Source: Variovorax paradoxus (lineage in GTDB: Bacteria > Pseudomonadota > Gammaproteobacteria > Burkholderiales > Burkholderiaceae_C). From it: DNA of 64,000 nt. Below, piece after piece: positions 53,087 to 62,326 of this stretch. The notes under the pieces were generated by a model. That model was not told where the DNA came from, did not search any database, and was given only the letters and a program-made list of their open reading frames with translations. Within the stretch, counting starts at the first letter, position 1. Each line of letters starts with the position of its first letter. The DNA is taken from NCBI GenBank assembly GCA_016806145.1, contig CP063166.1, positions 3,348,001 through 3,412,000 on the forward strand, given 5' to 3'. The translations under genes and the position numbers were made by a program.

Positions 53087-55495
53087 CTACCAGCGGTAGG
53101 TGGCCGTGGCCACCGCGGTGCGCGGGTAGCCGTAGTAGCAGGCCACGTAGCCGCAGTTCGCGAAGTAGGTCTTGTTGGTGAGGTTGCGCAGGTTGAGCGC
53201 GAGGCTCCAGCGGTCGATGTCGTAGCCGACCATGGCGTCGAACACGGTCACCGCCGGCACCTTGGTCGGCGCGGTGGATTCGCCGTCGCCGTAGTTGGTG
53301 CCGGTGTAGCGCGCGCCCAGGCCCAGCTTCACGCCGTTGGCGAAGCGGTAGTCGGCCCAGACCGCGAAGCGGTGGCGCGGCACCGCAGTGGCCTGCTTGC
53401 CGATCTCGGCGCTGTTGGCGCTGGCCGTGACGATGGCGCGCGGCGTGTAGGCATACGAGGCCGTGAAGTTCAGCCGCGGCACCAGTTCGGCCGTGGCCTC
53501 GAGCTCGAGGCCGCGCACCGAGATCTCGCCGGTCTGCTTGGGCACGAAGTCGGCGTCGTAGCTGATGTAGTTGTTGCGCTTCAGATCGAAGACGGCGGCG
53601 CTGTAGAGCGCCTTGCCGCCGGGCGGCTGGTAGCGCACGCCGGCTTCGTATTGCTTGCCGCCCTCGGGCTTGAAGGGGTTGCCCGACACCGGGTCGATGG
53701 TGGCGGTGGGTGCGAACGACTCGGTGTAGCTCAGGTACGGCGCCCAGCCGCTCGGGTGCAGGTAGACCAGGCCGGCGCGGCTGGTGAACTTGTGGTCGCG
53801 CATGCGCTGGGTCGAGCCGTCGAGGCGGCTGAATACCGAGCTCTCGGCATCGTCGTAGCGCCCGCCCAGGGTCAGCGACCAGCGCTCGCCCCACTTGATC
53901 TGGTCCTGCAGGTAGAGGCCGGTCTGGTTCAGCCGCGTGATGCCGTCGAAGTACGGCGCCGGGATGTCGTAGGCACCGCCATGGACCGGCGCGTGGATGT
54001 TCAGCGGCGGCGCGCTGCCGCCGCTGAAGGTGACCTGGTCGATGCGGGTGCGCTGGTAGTCCAGTCCCACCAGCAGCTTGTGCGTCACGTCGCCGGTGCG
54101 GAAATCGGCCTGCAGCTGGTTGTCGAGCGCCACCGCGCCGATGTTCTCGCGGCTGCCGAACACGCTGCGCGAGAGCTGCGTGAAGTTGGCGATGTCGTTG
54201 GCGTCGTCGGGGTTCAGGCTCACGAAGCCCGAGGCCTGCACGCCGCGGTAGTCGAGCTTCTGCGCCGCGTAGCGCGCGTTCTGCCGCACGGTGAAGGTGC
54301 CGTCGATGCGATGCTCGAACTGGTAGCCGATCATCCGCTGGTCCTGGTTGAACTGGTCGAAGCCAGGCTCACCGGTGAACAGCTTCGACGGGATGTAGGT
54401 GCCGATCGCGGTGGGCTCGAGCGAACCGATGGTGGGCCGCGCGCGCGTGTAGACGCCACCGCGCGTGCGGGTGAACATCGACAGCAGGGTGAGGCTGGTG
54501 TCGGCCGAGGGCTTCCAGGTCAGCGAGGGCGCGATGTAGCCGTGGTCGTCGGCCTCCTTCGCGGCCGGCAGCTGCGCATCGCGCAGCACGCCGGTGATGC
54601 GGTAGAGCAGCTTGCCCTCGGCATCGAGCTGGCCCGCGAAGTCGCCCGCGATCTGGCGCCGCGCGTTGTCGCCGAACTGCACCTGCAGCTCGCGCACCGG
54701 CTCGGCCGTGGGCCGCTTGCTGACCACGTTGACCACCCCGCCCGGGCCGCTCATGCCGTAGAGCACCGACGACGGGCCGCGCAGCAGTTCGATGCGCTCG
54801 GAGCCGTAGTTCTCGGTGCGCCACACGCCCCAGGTGCCGTTGTTGCGCAGCGGCAGGCCGTCGAGGTAGAAGCCCGGCGAGTAGGCATCGAAGCCGCGCA
54901 GCGAGATCCAGTCGTAGCGCGAGTCGGCGCCGTAGGTGGTGGTCGACACGCCCGGCGTGTAGCCCAGCGCATCCTTGAGGTTGGTGGCGCCCATGGCCTC
55001 GATGCGGTCGGCCGTGATCACCGAGATCGACTGCGGCGTCTCGATGATCGGCGTGTCGGTCTTTGTCCCGGTGGCGCTGCGCCGGGCCACGTAGCCCTGC
55101 ACGCGGCTGGTGGCGCTCTGCTCGCCCTCGGCCTGCACGGTGACCGCCGGCAGCGACGCATTGGAAGCGCCCGGCACCAGGGTGCGGATGACCACGGCGT
55201 TGCCCTCCACGCTGGCCGCCAGGCCGCTGCCGGCCAGCAACTGGTCGAGCGCCTGGCGCGGCGCGAGCCGGCCCGCGACCGCCGGCGCGGTCTTGCCCGC
55301 CACCAGGCCCTGCTGCACCACGAGCTGCACGCCGGTCTGCCGCGCCCAGTCGTTGAGCGCCTCGGCCAGCGGCTGGGCCGCGATGCGGATCGGCACCGGG
55401 TCGGCCGGCAGCGCCTGGGCCGATGCGGTCAGGTGGGCCAGCGCGAGCGCCAGGGCCAGGGCCAGCGGTGCCGGCTTCGATGTCAAGCGGTTCAT
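53087..55495 (-). CDS. TonB-dependent siderophore receptor with signalling domain
   Basis: An 802-residue outer-membrane receptor. After the signal peptide, residues about 35-105 are the secretin/TonB N-terminal signalling domain (IRIAAQPLAEALNDWARQTG) that contacts a FecR-like protein. A plug (SVITADRIEAMGATNLKDAL) and 22-strand barrel follow, ending YYGYPRTAVATATYRW with the usual aromatic last residue. It imports a ferric siderophore and reports its presence to the fecIR-like pair upstream. Confidence 0.93.
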   Translation of the reverse strand: MNRLTSKPAPLALALALALAHLTASAQALPADPVPIRIAAQPLAEALNDWARQTGVQLVVQQGLVAGKTAPAVAGRLAPRQALDQLLAGSGLAASVEGNAVVIRTLVPGASNASLPAVTVQAEGEQSATSRVQGYVARRSATGTKTDTPIIETPQSISVITADRIEAMGATNLKDALGYTPGVSTTTYGADSRYDWISLRGFDAYSPGFYLDGLPLRNNGTWGVWRTENYGSERIELLRGPSSVLYGMSGPGGVVNVVSKRPTAEPVRELQVQFGDNARRQIAGDFAGQLDAEGKLLYRITGVLRDAQLPAAKEADDHGYIAPSLTWKPSADTSLTLLSMFTRTRGGVYTRARPTIGSLEPTAIGTYIPSKLFTGEPGFDQFNQDQRMIGYQFEHRIDGTFTVRQNARYAAQKLDYRGVQASGFVSLNPDDANDIANFTQLSRSVFGSRENIGAVALDNQLQADFRTGDVTHKLLVGLDYQRTRIDQVTFSGGSAPPLNIHAPVHGGAYDIPAPYFDGITRLNQTGLYLQDQIKWGERWSLTLGGRYDDAESSVFSRLDGSTQRMRDHKFTSRAGLVYLHPSGWAPYLSYTESFAPTATIDPVSGNPFKPEGGKQYEAGVRYQPPGGKALYSAAVFDLKRNNYISYDADFVPKQTGEISVRGLELEATAELVPRLNFTASYAYTPRAIVTASANSAEIGKQATAVPRHRFAVWADYRFANGVKLGLGARYTGTNYGDGESTAPTKVPAVTVFDAMVGYDIDRWSLALNLRNLTNKTYFANCGYVACYYGYPRTAVATATYRW

Positions 55496-55513
55496 CTACG
55501 TTTCCAGACTTTG

Positions 55514-55532
55514 AATACAAATGGTTCTCATC
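55514..55532 (-). promoter_or_regulatory. Fur-box-like site before the siderophore receptor
   Basis: Read on the minus strand the 19 bases GATGAGAACCATTTGTATT match the overlapping-hexamer Fur consensus at 13 positions. The site lies 18 bases before the receptor ATG. Iron repression would be expected for this gene. The match is moderate. Confidence 0.45.
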
Positions 55533-55612
55533 TGGGTTGACGCACGAAGCGCGGGAAATACCGTAGTCCCGCCGAAAATTTTTTCCGGTGCCCGGCGGCG
55601 CCGCTCTTTCTC

Positions 55613-56659
55613 TCAGTGCGCGGCGACCAGCTCGGCGACCGCGCCCGCCTCCTTCAGCCGCACCGGCAAGGCGCTCGGCAGCGCGCGGCGCAGGGTGCGC
55701 GGATCGCGCGGGTCGAAGGTGCCGGTCAGCCGCAGCGCTGCCACGGCCGGATCGTTCACCACCAGGCCGGTGGGGCCGTAGCGCTCGAGCTCGGACAGCG
55801 CGCGGCCCAGCGGCGTGTCGACGAAGCTCAGCCGGTGCTCGCGCCAGGGCGCGATGCCCTCGCCCGGCACCGCCGCCACCGGGCCGAGCAGGCCCCGGGC
55901 ATCGCTCTCGAGCTGCTGGCCGGCGACCAGGAACACCGCCTCGCGCAGGCTCGCGGCCGAGGGCGCGGCCCAGGCACCGTCCCGCGTGCGCTCGCGCCGC
56001 GCCACCCGCACCCGGCCCTCGTCCACCGACACCCGCGTGCCGTCCGCGCCGTCGATCCCCGGCGTGTGGCGCACCGCGAAACGGGTGCCGACCACGCGCA
56101 CCTCCAGCGGCCCGGCCAGCACCGAGAACGGCCGCTCGGCGTCGGACTGCACGGCGAACACCGCCTGTCCCTCGAGCAGCCGCACCTCGCGCCGGTCGCG
56201 GAACAGCTGCACCTCGATGCGGGTCGCGGTGTCGAGCCGCAGGCGCGTGCCGTCGGGCAGCGGCAGGTCGAGCTGCTGGCCGCGCCGCGTGGCGAAGGCC
56301 TGCACGAACACCGGCTGCGCCTGCAACTCGCGCCAGCCCAGGTAGCCGGCGCCGACGGCCATGCCGGTGGCGGCCAGCGCCAGCGCCGGCCTCATGAAGC
56401 CGCGTCGCGTGGGCGTGGCCGCGCGGCCCGCGAAGCCTTCGCGCCAGCCGGTCACGGTCGCCGCCGGGATCGCGTCGACGGCCCGCCAGCGCGATTCCCA
56501 CGCGCGCCAGGCCTCGGCGCGGCGCGGATCGGCCACCAGCCAGCCCTGGAACGCGCGCTCCTCGCTGGCGCTCCAGCCCTCGCGCTGGCGGCGCACGAAC
56601 CAGTCGAGCACCTCCTCTCGCAGGCGCGATGCGTCTTCCGGTGGTGGCGTCGAATTCAT
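55613..56659 (-). CDS. FecR-like anti-sigma regulator
   Basis: A 348-residue regulator. Residues 1-85 are the cytoplasmic anti-sigma part (EEVLDWFVRRQREGWSASEERAFQGWL). A membrane segment (RPALALAATGMAVGAGYLG) follows, and the periplasmic FecR domain begins near QAFATRRGQQLDLPLPDGT. It links receptor occupancy to release of the sigma factor encoded just upstream. The 117-base gap to the receptor gene holds the Fur-like site. Confidence 0.9.
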   Translation of the reverse strand: MNSTPPPEDASRLREEVLDWFVRRQREGWSASEERAFQGWLVADPRRAEAWRAWESRWRAVDAIPAATVTGWREGFAGRAATPTRRGFMRPALALAATGMAVGAGYLGWRELQAQPVFVQAFATRRGQQLDLPLPDGTRLRLDTATRIEVQLFRDRREVRLLEGQAVFAVQSDAERPFSVLAGPLEVRVVGTRFAVRHTPGIDGADGTRVSVDEGRVRVARRERTRDGAWAAPSAASLREAVFLVAGQQLESDARGLLGPVAAVPGEGIAPWREHRLSFVDTPLGRALSELERYGPTGLVVNDPAVAALRLTGTFDPRDPRTLRRALPSALPVRLKEAGAVAELVAAH

Positions 56660-56750
56660 GTGGCGAGGGTGTCCCTGGAGATGGAGACGCACGAACGGGC
56701 GCCAACCCTGTAGGACGCGGTCTGTCTTCGGTTCATCGTGGCTGCTTGTT

Positions 56751-57254
56751 TCATTTCCCGTCGCGCTCCAGACAGTCCCAGCAGGCCGCCATCGCGATGC
56801 GCAGCTGCATCTCGACCGTGCGCGTCGAGATGCCCATGCGCTCGGCGACCTCGGCATACGAGAGCCCGTCGAACTTGTAGAGCACGAAGGCCTCGCGGCA
56901 GCGCGGCGGCAGGCCGTCGATCGCGGCGATCATCGCGGCCAGGCCCTGGCTCGAGGCCAGCGCCGCGTCGGGCTCGAGGCTCGCGGGGCCCATGCAGTCG
57001 TCGGGCTCGCCCAGGCCCTCCTCGGCCTCGGCCTCCGCCAGCCCGGCGCGCACGCTGTTGCGCCGGTGATGGTCGGTGACGAGGTTGCGCGCGACCCGGT
57101 AGAGCAGCGCGCGCGGATCGCGCACCACGCTGCCCGCGCGCTGCGCCTCGTAGACGCGTGCATAGCTCTCCTGCGCGAGGTCGGCCGCGGTGGCGCGGTC
57201 CGGCACCTTGCGGGACAGGAAGTTCAGCAGTTCGCGGTAGTAGCGTTCGAACAC
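56751..57254 (-). CDS. FecI-like ECF RNA polymerase sigma factor
   Basis: A 167-residue ECF sigma factor starting at GTG 57254. Region 2 is FERYYRELLNFLSRKVPDRATAADLAQESYARV and region 4 contains GLSYAEVAERMGISTRTVEMQLRIAM. It should drive the receptor gene when FecR is signalled. The FecI-FecR-receptor order is the standard cell-surface signalling layout. Confidence 0.92.
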   Translation of the reverse strand: MFERYYRELLNFLSRKVPDRATAADLAQESYARVYEAQRAGSVVRDPRALLYRVARNLVTDHHRRNSVRAGLAEAEAEEGLGEPDDCMGPASLEPDAALASSQGLAAMIAAIDGLPPRCREAFVLYKFDGLSYAEVAERMGISTRTVEMQLRIAMAACWDCLERDGK

Positions 57255-57395
57255 GGGCGCGCCGGCACCGGCAAGGGTGGGTCGAAGTCCAGGAGGCAGG
57301 TTGGCTTCGACGCGGCGTGGCTGACCTGAGGCGGTTCAAGAAGACGGGAGCGCCGATTATGGCGGGCTTCGGATCCGCCCTCCCCGGGGCCCGCG

Positions 57396-58223
57396 TCAGG
57401 CCTTGAACCCGTACAGCGCGGCCGGGTTGTCGACCAGGATGCGCCGGCGCGTGTCCTCGCTCGCGGCCCACGTGAACAGCAGGTCGTACAGCGGCGCGCT
57501 CTCGGGGCGCGGATCGCGTCCCGGGTGCGGCCAGTTGCTGGCCCACAGGCAGCGCTCGGGAAAGGTCTCGGCCAGCGTGCGCGCGAGCAGGCTCACGTCG
57601 TCGTAGCCGGGCGCGCCGCTCTTCGAGGTCTCGTAGGGTGCCGAGAGCTTGATCCACACCCGGCCCGCGTCGATCACGCGCAGCAGCGACTGGAACGAGG
57701 GATGGCTGGGTGCCACCGGTTCGAGGAACTTGCCGTTGTGGTCGAGCACCAGCCGGCACGGCAGCTTCCTGAGCACCTCCTCGTGCTCGGGCATGGTGCG
57801 ACCGTCGAGCTGCAGGTTGATCATCCAGTCGGCATCGGCCATGCGCGCGGCCATGCCCGGCAGCGACTCCCAGCTGAGCACGCCGCCGATCATCATGTAG
57901 CGCACGCCGCGCATCCCGCCCGCATGCAGGCGCGCGATCTCGGCGTCGGGCGCATCGGGCGCCAAGAGCGCGATGCCGCGCGCCGCCTCGCCGAACTGCG
58001 CCAGCGCATCGAGGGTGCAGCGGTTGTCGAAGCCGTAGCCCGTGGGCTGTACCACCACTGCGCGCTCGATGCCCAGCGGCTGCTGCACCTGCTCGCGGTA
58101 GGCCGACACCGGCGAATGCGGCGGCACCCAGGCGACGTTCGGGATCAGCGGGAAGCGGTCTTCGTAGATGTGGACATGGCAGTCGCAGGCGCCGGCATAG
58201 CGCGCGTTCCGGGTCGGTTCCAT
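57396..58223 (-). CDS. Amidohydrolase of the lactonase type (COG3618-like)
   Basis: A 275-residue TIM-barrel hydrolase of the LigI / fuconolactonase / galactarolactone isomerase family. The N-terminal metal or substrate motif is CDCHVHIYEDRFPL, and later histidines lie in LDHNGKF and ASNWPHPG. It would open or isomerise a sugar-acid or pyrone lactone. It is the last gene of the TRAP cluster, so the compound imported by the carrier is the likely source of its substrate. Confidence 0.85.
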   Translation of the reverse strand: MEPTRNARYAGACDCHVHIYEDRFPLIPNVAWVPPHSPVSAYREQVQQPLGIERAVVVQPTGYGFDNRCTLDALAQFGEAARGIALLAPDAPDAEIARLHAGGMRGVRYMMIGGVLSWESLPGMAARMADADWMINLQLDGRTMPEHEEVLRKLPCRLVLDHNGKFLEPVAPSHPSFQSLLRVIDAGRVWIKLSAPYETSKSGAPGYDDVSLLARTLAETFPERCLWASNWPHPGRDPRPESAPLYDLLFTWAASEDTRRRILVDNPAALYGFKA

Positions 58224-58251
58224 GGGGGCTCTCGGTGGATGGGGAAAGGGA

Positions 58252-59253
58252 TCAGGCCGGCACGCCGAAGGCCTGGCGCCAGCGATGGGCCTCGGCGGCA
58301 TTCACCGCGCCCTTCGGCACCCGGCCCTGGAAAATCTCGGCCAGCTGCGACACGGTTTCCATCGCCTGGTGCTCGACCGCGGGCGGCGTGAGGCCGCCGA
58401 TGTGCGGCGTGGCGATCGCGCGCGGATGGCGCGCCACCGCGGGCGACGGCATCTGATCGGGCGCGCGGCCCACGTCGAGCGCGCAGCCCGCGATCGTGCC
58501 GGCGTCGAGCGCGGCGACCAGCGCGTCCTCGTCGACCAGGTTGCCGCGCGCGGCATTGATGAAGAAGGCCCCCGGCCGCATCGCCGCGAAGGCGGTGGCG
58601 TTCATGAGGTTCTCGGTGTCTTCGGTGGCCGCCGCGAGACACACCACGAAGTCGGACTGGGCGAGCAGCTCGCCGAAGCCGGCCTGCGCGATGCCGGGCT
58701 GCGCCACCGCCGCGAAGGGATCGTGCACCACCACGCGCATGCCGAGCGCCTGCGCGACGGTGCAGAGGTAGCGCGCGATCTGGCCGTAGCCGATCACGCC
58801 GAGCGTGGCGCCGCGCAGCTCGCGGCCCATGGCAGGCGGCACCGGCAGGCCCGCGTGGTAGAGCGCGGTCGAGACGCTGATGCCGCGCGCGAGGTCGATC
58901 ATCGCGCCCACGATCCATTCGGACACCGAGGCGATGAAGCCCGCGCTGGCCTGCGTCACCAGCACGCCGTGGCGGCTGGCGGCGGCGAGGTCGACGTTGC
59001 GGATGTCGATGGCGCAGCGCACGAAGGCCTGCAGCTTGGGCAGCGCGGCGAACAGCGCCTCGTCGCCCACGGTCTGGCGGTAGGAGACGATGGCGTCGCA
59101 GTCGCGCGCCAGTTCGGCGATCTCGTGCGACGAGAGATCGCGGTCCTCGGGGTTGAAGCGCACCTGCGCGAAGGCGCGCAGCGCGTTGCTGGCGTGCTCG
59201 CCGAAGTAGTGGGCGAGCTTGCTCTGGGGATGGCTGACGAAAACCGTGGTCAT
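58252..59253 (-). CDS. D-2-hydroxyacid dehydrogenase family protein
   Basis: A 333-residue NAD(P)-dependent dehydrogenase. The dinucleotide loop is GVIGYGQIARYL, the substrate arginine is in NAARGNLVDEDAL and the catalytic histidine is in TPHIGG. The usual glutamate in DVFxxEP is not evident: the stretch reads DVGRAPDQMP, which could place an aspartate there. The enzyme may act on a bulky 2-hydroxy- or 2-keto acid made after lactone opening. It lies 28 bases upstream of the amidohydrolase gene. Confidence 0.85.
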   Translation of the reverse strand: MTTVFVSHPQSKLAHYFGEHASNALRAFAQVRFNPEDRDLSSHEIAELARDCDAIVSYRQTVGDEALFAALPKLQAFVRCAIDIRNVDLAAASRHGVLVTQASAGFIASVSEWIVGAMIDLARGISVSTALYHAGLPVPPAMGRELRGATLGVIGYGQIARYLCTVAQALGMRVVVHDPFAAVAQPGIAQAGFGELLAQSDFVVCLAAATEDTENLMNATAFAAMRPGAFFINAARGNLVDEDALVAALDAGTIAGCALDVGRAPDQMPSPAVARHPRAIATPHIGGLTPPAVEHQAMETVSQLAEIFQGRVPKGAVNAAEAHRWRQAFGVPA

Positions 59254-59284
59254 GGTTAAGGCAGGAAGAAAAAAGAAGGCGGCC

Positions 59285-60325
59285 TCAGCCGCGCGGCGGC
59301 GCCACCGAGTCGCGCGCCACCAGCGTGGGCGCGAACAGGAACTCGCCCGCGGGCAGCGCGCCGTCGGCCAGGCGGCTCATCACGCGCTCGACCATCACCT
59401 GCGCCATCTCGGGCACCGGCACGCGCACCGAGGTCATCGCGGGGTACATCAGGGTCGAGAGGAACACGTTGTCGATGCCGACCACCGACACATCGTCGGG
59501 CACCGCGAGCCCGGCATCGCGAAAGCCCGCCATCAGGCCGTAGGCCAGCAGATCGTTGACGCCGACCACGCCGGTGGGCCGCTCGGGCAGCTGCGCGAGC
59601 TGGCTGGCCTGGGTGCGGCCCAGCTCGCTCATCATCGAGTCGCCGTATTCGTCGACCGGCAGGCCCTCGACCACGCGCGCGCTGGCCTCGAGGCCGGCCG
59701 TGCGGGCGGCCGCGAGAAAGCCCTGGATCTTCTCGTTGCGGCTCATGGTGCGCCCCGAGGGCGTGACGAAGGCCAGCCGCCGGTGGCCCCGTTCGATCAG
59801 GTGCGCGGTGGCGATGCGCGAGGACTCGAAGCTGTCGACCGTGACGTGGTCGATCACCGAGGCCTCGCCGGGCGTGGCGCGCCGGTCGTAGCTCACCACC
59901 ACCAGGCCGCGCTCGGCCGCGGCCTCGACGTGCTGCTCGTCGATCAGCGACGAGATGATGATCACGCCGCGCACGCCGTGCGCCATCAGGTCCTCGAAGA
60001 AGCGCGCCTCGCGTTCCTTCTCGCGGTAGGTGTTGCCGATCATGATGCGAAAGCCGTAGCGTTCCTGCGCCAGCGCCTCGACCTCGCGCGCGATGAAGCC
60101 GTACATCGGGTTGGCCATCGACGGCACCAGCAGGCCGATCAGCGGCGTGTGGCCGGTTTTGAGCTGCCGCGCCGAGGTGTTGGGCCGGTACTTGAGTTCG
60201 CGGATGGCGTCCTGCACCCGCTCGAGGGTGGCGGCCGCCATGCGGTCCACGCGGCCGTTCAACACGTTCGACACGGTGCTGGTCGAAACGCCCGCCCGCT
60301 GGGCGACATCGCTGATTCTGCTCAC
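59285..60325 (-). CDS. LacI family transcriptional regulator
   Basis: A 346-residue repressor. The helix-turn-helix is ISDVAQRAGVSTSTVSNVLNG with the hinge helix LERVQDAIRELKYRPN. The ligand-binding part follows from about residue 60 (IGLLVPSMANPMYGFI). It lies inside the catabolic cluster and probably binds the TGTATCGATACA site before the TRAP receptor gene, releasing it when the sugar acid or a metabolite is present. Confidence 0.92.
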   Translation of the reverse strand: MSRISDVAQRAGVSTSTVSNVLNGRVDRMAAATLERVQDAIRELKYRPNTSARQLKTGHTPLIGLLVPSMANPMYGFIAREVEALAQERYGFRIMIGNTYREKEREARFFEDLMAHGVRGVIIISSLIDEQHVEAAAERGLVVVSYDRRATPGEASVIDHVTVDSFESSRIATAHLIERGHRRLAFVTPSGRTMSRNEKIQGFLAAARTAGLEASARVVEGLPVDEYGDSMMSELGRTQASQLAQLPERPTGVVGVNDLLAYGLMAGFRDAGLAVPDDVSVVGIDNVFLSTLMYPAMTSVRVPVPEMAQVMVERVMSRLADGALPAGEFLFAPTLVARDSVAPPRG

Positions 60326-60374
60326 GGTTTTCGGGGTCCTTTCGGGTTCATCGCGGTCCTGCGGTCGTGCGTCG

Positions 60375-62321
60375 TCACAGCCCCATGCGCGTCGGCAGCC
60401 AGACCGAGAAGGCCGGCACCAGCACCAGCAGCACCAGGGTGACGAACAACACCGCGAGGTATTTCATCATCGGCCGCGCCACGTCCTTCACCTGCGTGCC
60501 GGTGATGGCGCAGGTGGCGAACAGGCCCAGGCCCACCGGCGGCGCGAACAGGCCGAAGCCCATGGCGATGACCATCACGGTGCCGAAGTGCAGCGGATTG
60601 ACGCCCAGCTGCGCCGCGATCGGTGTCAGCAACGGCCCGAAGATGATGAGCGCGGGCGCGCCCTCGAGGATGGCGCCGAACACGATCATGATCAGCACCG
60701 AGAGCATCACGAACATGGTGCTGCCCCATGCGTGCGCGAACTCGATCATGAACGACGACAGGTACTGCGGGATCTGCTGGATTGTCAGCGCAAACGAAAG
60801 GCTGGACGCGGCCGCCACGATGAACAGGATGCTGCCGGCCATCGAGGCCGAGCGCACGAACAGGCGCGCCACCGACGACCAGGTGAGCTCGCGGAAGGCC
60901 AGCCAGCCCACCACCAGCGCGTAGACCACGGCGAAGGACGAGACCTCGGTCGAGGTCGCGACGCCCGAGGTCACGCCCTTGCCGATCATCGCCACCATCA
61001 CCAGCGCGACCAGCGCGCCGCCGAGCAGGCGCAACATGGGCGTGCGCACGTCGAAGGCCTGGTCGGGGTCGATGCGCGCGCCGACGTAGATGGTGACCGC
61101 GGCCAGCGAGAGCGCGAGCACCACGGCGGGCACGAGGCCGGCCATGAACAGCCCGGCGATCGAGATGTTGGCGACGAAGCCCATGATGATCATGTTGATG
61201 CACGGCGGGATGGTCTCGGCCATCACGGCGGTGCAGGCCAGCAGGCCGGCGGTCTCGTTCGGATCCTGCTTGGTCTTGCGCACGGCTGGCATGATGATGC
61301 CGCCGACCGCGGCGATGTCGGCCAGCTTGGAGCCCGAGACACCCGAGAAGAAGGCGGTGGCCGTGATGGTGATGAGGCCGAGGCCGCCGCGCAGGCGGCC
61401 GAACATGCGCAGCAGCAGCTCGATCAGCCGCGAGGACATGCCGTTGGATTCCATCAGCAGGCCGGCCAGCACGAAGAAGGGAATGGCGAGCAGCACGTAG
61501 TGGTCGGTGCCGGCCATGACCTGCTGCGAATAGACCAGCATCGGCAGCGAGGGATCGGCCATGAAGAACACCAGCGACGAGAGCGCGAGCACGAAGGCGA
61601 TCGGCACGCCGAGCATGAGGCCGCCGAGGAAGCCGGCGGTCAGCAGCATCCAGGGCGCGATGGCGTGGCCGGGCACGAAGGTGTTCCAGCCCACGACGGC
61701 GGCGGTGAGCGCGATGCCGACGGCCAGGGTGCTCCACACGCGCCGGGCCGGTCCGTTGACGGCGTTGGCGAGGCCGAACAAGGTCATGAACAGGCTGCCG
61801 ATGACCACCGGGTAGACGTAGATCCACTGCGGCAGGCCGATCGGCGTGGTCATGTTGTAGGCGTCGAGCAGCAGCTCCCACGACGAGGCGAGCAGGCTGG
61901 CCGAGACGCCGACCACGATCCAGTTGCCGAACTGGATCAGCGCGGGCTGCCAGCGCGCGGGCAGCAGGCCGCGGAACAGGTCGACGCCCACGTGCTGGCT
62001 GCGCGCGAGCACGGTGGCGGCGCCGAAGAAGACCTGGATCACCATCAGCGCGCGCGCGACCTCCTCGGCCCAGTCGAAGGGGTCGTGCAGGAAATAGCGG
62101 AACACGACCGAGACGAAGACGATGAGAACATCGATCGCGAGCACGACGCCGGCCACGTTCTCCATGGCGCGCGTGAGCCAGGCGAGGCCGCGGCCCGCGC
62201 GGTGGGCGGTGCTGAAGCCCAGGGCGCGCGGATCGTGGCCGTGGCCCGCGGCCGGCAGCGGCGACAGGGGCGGCAGGACGGCGGGCGTGACCGGAGCCAT
62301 CGGAGGCAGGACGCTGGACAT
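60375..62321 (-). CDS. TRAP transporter permease, DctQ-DctM fusion
   Basis: A 648-residue permease in which the small DctQ-like subunit (about 30-215, four membrane segments) is joined to the large DctM-like subunit (about 215-640, some twelve segments). The order is GVDLFRG ... then GVPIAFVLALSSLVFF onward. One polypeptide replaces the usual two. It imports a carboxylate together with the receptor encoded five bases upstream. Confidence 0.9.
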   Translation of the reverse strand: MSSVLPPMAPVTPAVLPPLSPLPAAGHGHDPRALGFSTAHRAGRGLAWLTRAMENVAGVVLAIDVLIVFVSVVFRYFLHDPFDWAEEVARALMVIQVFFGAATVLARSQHVGVDLFRGLLPARWQPALIQFGNWIVVGVSASLLASSWELLLDAYNMTTPIGLPQWIYVYPVVIGSLFMTLFGLANAVNGPARRVWSTLAVGIALTAAVVGWNTFVPGHAIAPWMLLTAGFLGGLMLGVPIAFVLALSSLVFFMADPSLPMLVYSQQVMAGTDHYVLLAIPFFVLAGLLMESNGMSSRLIELLLRMFGRLRGGLGLITITATAFFSGVSGSKLADIAAVGGIIMPAVRKTKQDPNETAGLLACTAVMAETIPPCINMIIMGFVANISIAGLFMAGLVPAVVLALSLAAVTIYVGARIDPDQAFDVRTPMLRLLGGALVALVMVAMIGKGVTSGVATSTEVSSFAVVYALVVGWLAFRELTWSSVARLFVRSASMAGSILFIVAAASSLSFALTIQQIPQYLSSFMIEFAHAWGSTMFVMLSVLIMIVFGAILEGAPALIIFGPLLTPIAAQLGVNPLHFGTVMVIAMGFGLFAPPVGLGLFATCAITGTQVKDVARPMMKYLAVLFVTLVLLVLVPAFSVWLPTRMGL

Positions 62322-62326
62322 GCCGG

